64,000 nucleotides of DNA, from positions 3,774,209 through 3,838,208 of the forward strand of contig NW_006767433.1 of the NCBI RefSeq assembly GCF_000264995.1, read 5' to 3'. A model generated the notes under the pieces. That model made no database searches and was not told the DNA's origin. It was given only the letters and a program-made list of their open reading frames with translations. Origin of the DNA: Punctularia strigosozonata HHB-11173 SS5. Lineage: Eukaryota > Basidiomycota > Agaricomycetes > Corticiales > Punctulariaceae. Below are positions 57,308 to 64,000 of this stretch, piece by piece; position 1 is the stretch's first letter, and each line of letters starts with the position of its first letter. The translations under genes were made by a program, and so were the position numbers.

Positions 57308-59345
57308 CTACAGTATCAAGCTACCACGCAGAGTCGAAGTCGTTGACGAAAGCAGCTCTGATTCCGGTTGTTGCGTACGCTTACCCTGCATGAGCGCCAA
57401 ATCTTTCGTATCTCGTTGCAATATCTGCGTCAAGTGAGCAAGACCGGTCTGTTGCTCGGAGAGGATCTGAAGGAGATGAGTATGAAATCCAACAGATCAG
57501 CAGTCAACGGTTCAATTCACCTGGGCGATCTGTGCAAGACCCTCATCATCCACTACGGCCCACTGCGACGAATCTCCGTTCTTCCCCGCTCTCTGCCGTG
57601 CCACGAGCACAGAGTTCAGAGCGGCCCAGAGCTCACTGAGCCTGCCTTGCAAGCGGCTCAGACCACCCGGTCGACGTATCTCTTCGTCGATCTCCTCCAA
57701 AGCAGCTCGCAATGCCTCTTCCTCCGGCCGTATGGACGAAGATCGCAAAGACGGTATCAACAAATGCAGGTGTTGAGCAAGCCGCAGCAATCGTTGCTGG
57801 AGCTGTACCTGCATTTTTGCCGCTTTCTGTAAACGGACTGAATTGGACAATTCATGTCGTTGGGCAAGAGCTTTTATCCGTGTTTGGAGCTCCTAGTCCA
57901 CTTGTTAGAGCGAACACAATGATGGTCACGCTGATGTTGTCACCTTCAGACGCTCTTGATGGCTGGTGGCTTGCTGTGTTTGAGCCTCTACCCGTGTTTG
58001 AAGATCATCGAAACCGACGGCAAGTACGGGAACCAAACTGCAAACCAGTAAGTAAATGGGGAAGGGGGAGTGATTGACTGTTCCGCAAACTAACCAACTG
58101 GGATCGGGATTCTCCATTACAGCCTTTTGCCACGCTGCATCGTTGGTGGCATTCGCTGGGCGACCGTATAGATGCACTTGCGCTGGATCGACCATGTTGT
58201 AAAAGAAATGCTGCGAGCGTGTCATAATGGGCGGGGCCGGGTATGATTTTAATGCGGACCTGGAAGCGGCACTCAGGGGACGAAGCGTTCCATGCCGCGG
58301 CGATCCCTTCAATTTTCTGCTGAAGGGCAGCAAATTGTGCATGGGCATCCGCTTGCGATTGGGCAGGCTGGGCAGGGTTTCTGGATGAAAGAAGGCTGTT
58401 TGCACCGAGTGGAGCGGCGGTCGACCCGAGTAGTGGGACGGTCGCAGGTTTGCCAGCACCGCCAAATAGCGAGCCTTGGGCTTGGCTTTGGCCAAATGAC
58501 GAGGAACCGGGTTGAGCTAACGCTGATGACTGCGAGATACCCCCGAAGAGACCTCCCGTCGTCCCGGTGTTTGTGCTGCCAAAGAGTCCGCCGCCCGTCC
58601 CGGTGGCAGAAGTGTTCGTGTTACCGAAGAGCCCGACGGATGGGGCACCGGTCGACGCTGATGTGCGTCCGAAAAGACCACCTCCCGTGGTAGAAGAACC
58701 CTGATTCTGCGTTGTGTTCCCAAACAAACCTCCTGTAGTAGTATTCGCAGGTTGAGTGACTGTATTTCCGAATAGTCCGCCTCCTGCTGCTGGCTGGGTT
58801 GCGGCGTTTCCAAAAAGCCCTCCCCCAGACGATCCCTGAGTTCCCAATGACGTGCCCCCAAAAAGCCCTCCCCCCGCCGCAGGTTGCGGCGCCGTACCTC
58901 CGAACAAACCACTGCCAGTTGCTGGTTGCGTAGTTGTGCTTGGGAACAGGCCTCCGCTAGCGGCTGGTTGTATCGTTGTATTCCCAAAGAGTCCACCTCC
59001 CGATGTCGGTTGGGATTGTGGAGCACTCGTGGATCCGAAGAGCCCTCCGGCAGGTTGTGCATTCGTTGCCGTGCTTCCAAACGCGCCACCGGTCATTTGT
59101 CCGTTTTGTTGCTGGTTCGAATTGTTTCCGAACAAGGCCCCATTTGAAGCGCCCAGGTTCTGGGCGGGGGGATTTCCGAAGAGTCCCCCTGTGGTAGGTG
59201 CTGCTGTGCTATTCGCCGCCGTAGCATTAGCGGCGCCACCAAAGAGGGAAGTGGTTTCCTACGCGGTCGTATTATTGGCGGGAGTCCCAAGTCCACCAAA
59301 AGCACTACTGACGGCGTTTGACGAGGAGTTCCCGAAGATAGACAT
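57308..59345 (-). CDS. NUP57: FG nucleoporin NUP54/NUP57
   Basis: A member of the central-channel NSP1-NUP54-NUP58/62 complex of the nuclear pore. Exon 1 is MSIFGNSSSNA; a 54-base intron (59259-59312) joins it to ETTSLFGGAANATAAN. The N-terminal half is a Gly/Thr/Gln-rich FG domain with about 20 GLFG-type repeats. A Gln/Ala linker (AQSQADAHAQFAALQQKIEG) leads to the NUP54 signature CRFQHFFYNMVDPAQVHLY and FVPVLAVGFDDLQTRVEAQ, then long coiled coils (LRAALEEIDEEIRRPGGLSR, LQGRLSELWAALNSVLVARQ). The end is uncertain: reading through gives a stop at 57308, but a splice after LALMQG is possible. Four introns are inferred. Divergent from ribokinase. Confidence 0.93.
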
Positions 59346-59572
59346 CTCGACAGTGGCGGGATAACCAAGTCTTATTCGCCAGTAACCGCACCGAGACGCG
59401 TTGAGTAAAACGTGACATCCTTGGGTGGCTGTGCAACTTCAGCGATCCAGCCCTAAACCCAAACACCTCCGGGCGTATCGGATTCGGAGGTCAGGTCCGT
59501 TGCTTGGCAGCCGATCCGGTATACATTTAATGTAACATTATAAACCATCTGCGAATTTGTGAGTCTTATTTT
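59346..59572. promoter_or_regulatory. Divergent promoter region of NUP57 and ribokinase
   Basis: 227 bp between divergent start codons. No clear element. Confidence 0.4.
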
Positions 59573-60914
59573 ATGCCGCCCTCAACACCTTCACGAAGTC
59601 TATGTATAGTGCGAGGTTCAATCAGTGAGCAGGAGATTGCAATTGGCAGCGAGTGCAGCGCTCAGAGTTCCAAACCTCAGATGTCGATGAATTCTTCCAC
59701 GGTAAAGTCAGCATAGCTTAGCTTGAGATCTCAAATCTGATTATCCCATGCATATCAGTCCATGATATAGTCAAAGCTGGGGAGACCATATCTTCTACGG
59801 ACTATGAGCGAAAGCCCGGCGGAAAGGGCGCCAACCAAGCTGTGGCGGTTGCAAGAGCAGGCGGCGCCGTGGAGTTCGTGGGCGGGATTGGGGACGACGG
59901 TGCATGGCTGGTCGGCTGCCTAGCAGATGTTGGGGTGGGTGTAAGCGGAATCACCCGGTTCAACGACGTGAGCAACGCTCTTCCATCACTTTGTTGACTG
60001 TCGCATTTACTGACCCGCGACTTTTCGAAGGTTCCGACAGGTCGAGCGATCATTCAGTTAGACAAGAATGGAGAGAACTGTATAAGTGAGCCATACAAAG
60101 TTTCACGTCGTCATACTACCTCATCTTCTTTACAGTTCTGCATCGAGGGGCGAATTACGGACCCGTGCCCCCAATACCGTCGGCATGCCTTCAGAGCGCA
60201 ACGCATCTCCTACTGCAGAACGAAATACCCTACGAAACCACCCTCTTCAGCATTCTCCTTGCGAACTCTCTAGGTATCTCAACCATATTCAATCCCTCAC
60301 CGATACCCTCGGCAGAACAACTACGTTCCTTCCCGTGGGATAAACTCACATGGCTCGTCATGAACGAACACGAGATGTATGCTCTGTATCATGCCCTTGA
60401 CGCGGAGAACGTGGATCTCGGATCCGGGGAAGTGTCTTGGCCCCCGGACTATCAAGGAGGAAGGAAGCCGCCTCCGAGGCTTTTGGTTTGTGCATTCATC
60501 GTCCGAATCCTGAACACGAAGCATTTCTCCCCAAATGTGCACATAGTCTGCACTGTTGGCTCCGAAGGCGTTGTCTGTTACATGCGAAACCTGGGTGGGC
60601 CTGTCTTTCTGCCTGCGTCCGAGCTTAAGGGAGATATTCGTGACACCACCGGCGCTGGCGACTGCTTCACCGGGTATTTCGTTGCGGAGCTCATGAAGTT
60701 ATACGAAGAAACCGGACATCACATCCCGCAGACGACAACTCAAATCACGGACTTGCTGATAAGGTGCAACCAAGTGAGTCTTTCGATGATGACGTTTGTA
60801 TCGATGCGTTCTGACCATCCGTAGGCGGCAGGGATGTGTGTAGAACGGCGTGGCGCAATGGAAGCAATCCCGTCTGACAAGGAGGTTGAGGAGCGACTCG
60901 CTACAAGATCTTGA
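59573..60914 (+). CDS. RBK1: Ribokinase (PfkB family)
   Basis: Phosphorylates D-ribose at O5 with ATP. The start gives MPPSTPSRSLCIVRGSI; a 21-base exon (59681-59701) adds NVDEFFH with split codons, and the next exon VHDIVKAGETISS. Family blocks follow: ERKPGGKGANQAVAVARAG (substrate motif), FVGGIGDDGAWLVGCLADVG, RAIIQLDKNGENCI, NEIPYETTLFSILLANSLG, FNPSPIPSAEQLRSFPW and the anion-hole/ATP motif IRDTTGAGDCFTGYFVAEL with the catalytic Asp. An extended stretch around 60420-60540 is unusual in length and could contain an unspliced or lineage-specific insert. The end is EVEERLATRS at 60914. Introns of about 50 bases. Confidence 0.92.
59681..59701 (+). other. RBK1: 21-base internal exon of ribokinase
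   Basis: Lies between introns 59625-59680 and one starting at 59702. It restores the ribokinase sequence GSINVDEFFHVHDIV, which is otherwise broken. Confidence 0.7.
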
Positions 60915-61111
60915 TCCGCATAGGGTGTCCATAGTATCATTCAATTCCGTGACCTCCGTGATTCGGTGTAATCTGAGCATCTAAGAAGTCGCGTGTAAGG
61001 TAGATTTAAGCGCCGGTGCTGGGATCAGTAGGCGTGAGACAAACTTTAGGTCATACTGCAAGCCACTTTCCCGCGCTCCAATCTCGTTCCTCCGCCTTCG
61101 TCGTCGTCAAA

Positions 61112-61885
61112 ATGAAGGGTACGCTTGCGCCGCAAAACTGTCCGTGTACACTATACTGAGAAATCGTTATTGCTAGTCTACAAGCCTGGCAAAGTACGGT
61201 TTCGCACTCTCCATCGGCGAGCTTTTTCTAACGAAACTGTCCACTCCCGTTCACGTTTGCCTGATCTGCTGCATTCGCTCTTTGCGGCCTTACCATACTT
61301 GCAATCACTTCGAAACGATATCAGGTCGCCATCATCCTCCAAGGCCGGCAGGCGGGCCACAAGGTAGTAGTTATCAAGCAACTCGACGAGGGCACCAAGG
61401 AGCGCCCCTACCCTCATGCCATCGTCGCTGGCGTTGAGCGGTACCCCTTGAAGGTGACGAAACGCATGGGGGCGAAGAAGCTTGCGAAGAGGAGTAAGGT
61501 CAAGCCTTTCATCAAGGTTCATACACACTCCGCCTTCGCTATATGCCATTCACGGCTCACGATCCTTGTCCGCTAATGGCTTGACCCAGGTTGTCAACTA
61601 CTCTCACCTCTTCCCCACACGATACAACATCGAGTTGGAAGGACTGAAAGGGACCGTCGCCAACGAGACCTTCAAGGAGCCTTCGCAACGGGAGGACGCT
61701 AAGAAGACGATCAAGAAGCTTTTGGAGGACCGCTACACATCAGGGAAGAACGCATGGTTCTTCAAACCTCTCAAGGTGAGCGTTCTACGCAACTTCCTTA
61801 CGTCCGTGTTGCCGCTCGTCGGATATTCTTGCTGCCCTATGACAACATAACGCTGACTGCCATCTACTCGATTCTTCAGTTCTGA
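61112..61885 (+). CDS. RPL27: 60S ribosomal protein eL27
   Basis: The start codon exon is tiny (MK and one base). Splicing to VYKPGK and then [20 protein letters not shown] gives the KOW-type eL27 beginning. Next come [57 protein letters not shown] and [20 protein letters not shown]. The family ending [11 protein letters not shown] is completed by a last exon of only six bases (TTC plus stop, 61880-61885) after the intron that follows CTCAAG. Four introns sit in a 136-residue protein, common for fungal ribosomal genes. Confidence 0.96.
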
Positions 61886-62083
61886 TCTCCCCTTGCGTAC
61901 ATTTTCTGTTCAAAACTATGTACATGCTCTGTCGTAGTATGACATTCCATGATCCACATGCGTGCATATTCATCAGCAGGAGTGGTGATGCGTTCTCTTG
62001 TCAGTGTCCAGTCGGCGCCTCTTGGCCGTGGCTGTGTGATGACGGGTTTGTATTGTGCTGTGGCAGTCGCGTGTTCTTAGTCT

Positions 62084-62525
62084 ATGTCTACTATCTCTGT
62101 CAAGGTCGTGTTTGGCGGGGGCCTCGAGCAGTTGTTCTCCAATGAAAAGACTCATGGCATCTCATTGCCAAGTCAGATCCCGGTAACATGGGATCCGTCT
62201 CAAGTTATCAAAATATCGGGAACACAAAGCGAAGAGAAGAGGCCTGTGAACATCACTTACCTCATACACTGGTTGAAAGAACATCTGTTGAAGGAGCGAT
62301 CGGAACTGTTCGAAGAAGGGGGTACAGTGTGAGTCGTCCCGTCCGTCAAGACGACTTCGGCGTATGGCCATGATCTCTCGCAGTGCTAAATCTAGCCCCC
62401 TTGTCAGACGACCCGGCATACTGGTTCTCGTTAACGATACGGACTGGGAGCTTGAGGGGGAAGGAGACTACGAACTCAAGGACAACGATGAGATCGTGTT
62501 CATCAGTACATTGCACGGCGGTTGA
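62084..62525 (+). CDS. URM1: Ubiquitin-related modifier URM1
   Basis: A sulfur carrier for thiolation of wobble uridine in tRNA and a protein modifier. Exon 1 (62084-62329) reads [20 protein letters not shown], then [19 protein letters not shown]. One intron (62330-62407) joins to [20 protein letters not shown], and the protein ends [12 protein letters not shown]. The C-terminal GG directly before the stop needs no processing, as in all URM1. Length is about 120 residues, slightly longer than yeast URM1 because of the stretch [18 protein letters not shown]. Confidence 0.96.
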
Positions 62526-62591
62526 GGTCACGTCTACCGCGGGAAAGCCTGTGTTCAAGATTGATCCCTTGTAAACATTGCTCGGTGGAAC

Positions 62592-63123
62592 TATGAGTCT
62601 TGATCACCTTTGGATTTGTGAGTGATATCGCGACCTGCTAAAGCGACTGATATAGAATGTTCCTCCGATAGTCTATGTACGCTCATTGGGATGTACTCGC
62701 TTCGACTAAGCAACGTATGTTTCGGTTGCATCCGGAGAGTCAATGCACTGCTGTCATATTCAGCCCGGAGCTTTTTCATTTGGTTCATACCGTTGGTTCC
62801 TTTTATGCTGGTGAAGCACCACCTCCGCACTCAAAGGCAAGCGGACTGCCCAAGTCCACTTATTCCGGGCTCATGTGAGTCCTGACCCATTGCTTTCTTG
62901 GTAAGTCGTCACCCCTAGCGGCTTATGGGCGGTCTTGACCATCAACCGTCTCACGCTGATATCCGATGAAAAAAGGGACGCGTTGCAGGATAATGACGGC
63001 GGATTGAGAGCGGTTTCTGGTATTCGAATCGTTGCTCCCACTGTCACCCTTTCGCTCCGCTGTCTTCTGATCCTTGTGGAATTCCGATGTAGGAGGCAGG
63101 CTCGGAGCCAGTCGGGTATGTGA
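62592..63123 (+). CDS. Possible unidentified gene, exons uncertain
   Basis: Two stretches look coding: about 62700-62875 (FRLHPESQCTAVIFSPEL, VHTVGSFYAGEAPPP, KSTYSGLM) followed by a GTGAGT donor, and about 62930-63122 (TINRLTLISDEKRDALQDND and RIVAPTVTLSLRCLLILVEF, a possible membrane segment). I could not join them confidently or match a family. The start at 62592 (MSLDHLW) is a guess. Confidence 0.25.
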
Positions 63124-64000
63124 ACTTATAACGTGAAAGTGGCGGGCGTCCATGTTCTCGCCGTTGAGCCCATAGCCCCTCATAGCAATGAAATGGGAAA
63201 TATGTTCCCCACCGGATTGAGCATATGCAGGTCTCAACCGAGTACTCCTAGGCCTGTGCTGTGTTGGGCTGCTGGGTTTCGTAATGTATGTGGCCTCAGA
63301 CGCATTTGTGGGTGATAACACACTGTGGAGTAGCTTGCCAGCGCATGATGATGAGGCATCCGAAACGGCCTGTCGTTTGTCATACTGTACACAACAATAC
63401 GAATACAGTCAGCGGACATGCTACCATCCCGGGGACGGGCATCGCAGTGCAATAATCAACACGCCGACGGTCGCACGCTTGTGGAAGGTTATGCCGGCAT
63501 CCATGCGGATGCTAGTGTGCTTCCGTACTCTGAGAAGTCGTAGAATAGTCACGGAGGTACTGTCGGTACTATCCACGTCGTAACCAAGTAGCCTTGACGA
63601 TGCTTTCGTTCTGAGCCTTATGAAGTGATGATCTCACGGCACCGGGCGGGCACGATATCCAAAGTGACAAAAAAAAGGCGGTTTGCCTCAGAACTTGATC
63701 AAGGATGCAATCCCGATCAATTACCTTTGATGATTTCGAGCGTCGTACCGAACTATCGCAAATCAGAAGGGATTGAAGAATAGTGACAAGACGTGTTCGA
63801 TCTGCCGGTCCGCTCGCCCGCAACAAGACAGGAAGCGACTTGGTGACCGAGGTGTATGGCGTTCTTGATGTTCTGGACTTCCATTGCAACCTATTTCCAC
63901 CTGAAGCAGTACATAGCGCAATGAAAGCTTGCAATACATGGGGTCCTTGACTATATGGATTGCTTCCACGGCAATACATACCCCGACTGCCTGCTTCTTC
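63124..64000. other. Right-hand end, no supported gene
   Basis: 877 bp. A plus-strand stretch at about 63825-63948 (GSDLVTEVYGVLDVLDFHCN) is open and could be an exon fragment of a gene continuing past the window, but nothing supports it further. Confidence 0.35.

Noticed and set aside
59259-59261. In-frame TAG near the start of NUP57, suggesting a broken gene
   Set aside because: It is the 3' end of a 54-base GT-AG intron (59259-59312); removing it gives a clean reading frame into the GLFG repeats.

Overview
The window is nuclear DNA of a filamentous basidiomycete, most likely a wood- or litter-associated Agaricomycete. The evidence is gene density (about 30 protein genes in 64 kb on both strands), many short GT-AG introns of about 50-60 bases, very small exons, several F-box genes, a secreted protein with a fungal cellulose-binding module, and a Zn2Cys6 transcription factor. 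Exon joins were made by eye from splice signals and protein families, so CDS spans run start to stop and include introns.

Layout. 0-10 kb: a cut-off unknown gene, MRE11, then a divergent pair (GDP-fucose transporter / GDP-L-fucose synthase), an ArfGAP and an F-box gene. 10-17 kb: a small gene that looks like the recently described peroxin PEX39 (C-terminal KPWE), UDP-glucose 6-dehydrogenase, and an EST1/SMG7-type gene. 17-24 kb: a large GC-rich Zn2Cys6 regulator on the minus strand with a gene-poor upstream region. 24-31 kb: a USP25/28-like protein without a recognisable catalytic cysteine, LCB2 of serine palmitoyltransferase, an 826-bp inverted-repeat transposon with 8-bp target duplications, and an SZRD1-like SUZ protein. 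32-41 kb: RAX1-like RGS protein, DUS3, an F-box/LRR protein, a Dabb protein and GDP-mannose 4,6-dehydratase. 41-50 kb: a promethin/LDO-like membrane protein whose 3' end is duplicated downstream, a hemerythrin-domain protein, a CBM1 secreted protein, an intron-containing tRNA-Arg(CCU) and a mitochondrial-looking P-loop ATPase. 50-63 kb: eIF2-beta, ATP synthase gamma, an F-box-like protein, CAF-1 WD40 subunit, NUP54/57, ribokinase, ribosomal protein eL27 and URM1.

How genes work together. The strongest theme is nucleotide-sugar metabolism. GDP-mannose 4,6-dehydratase (39.5-40.9 kb) and GDP-L-fucose synthase (5.3-6.7 kb) are the two steps from GDP-mannose to GDP-L-fucose. The transporter that would carry GDP-fucose into the Golgi starts 189 bp from the synthase on the opposite strand. 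UDP-glucose dehydrogenase lies between them. No fucosyltransferase was seen. Most other genes are conserved housekeeping genes, several in tight divergent pairs (eIF2-beta/ATP3, NUP54/ribokinase, F-box/PEX39).

The best candidates for little-described biology are the PEX39-like gene, the linked fucose pathway with an 11-base microexon in its transporter, the cysteine-less USP, and the uncharacterised domain attached to the CBM1.
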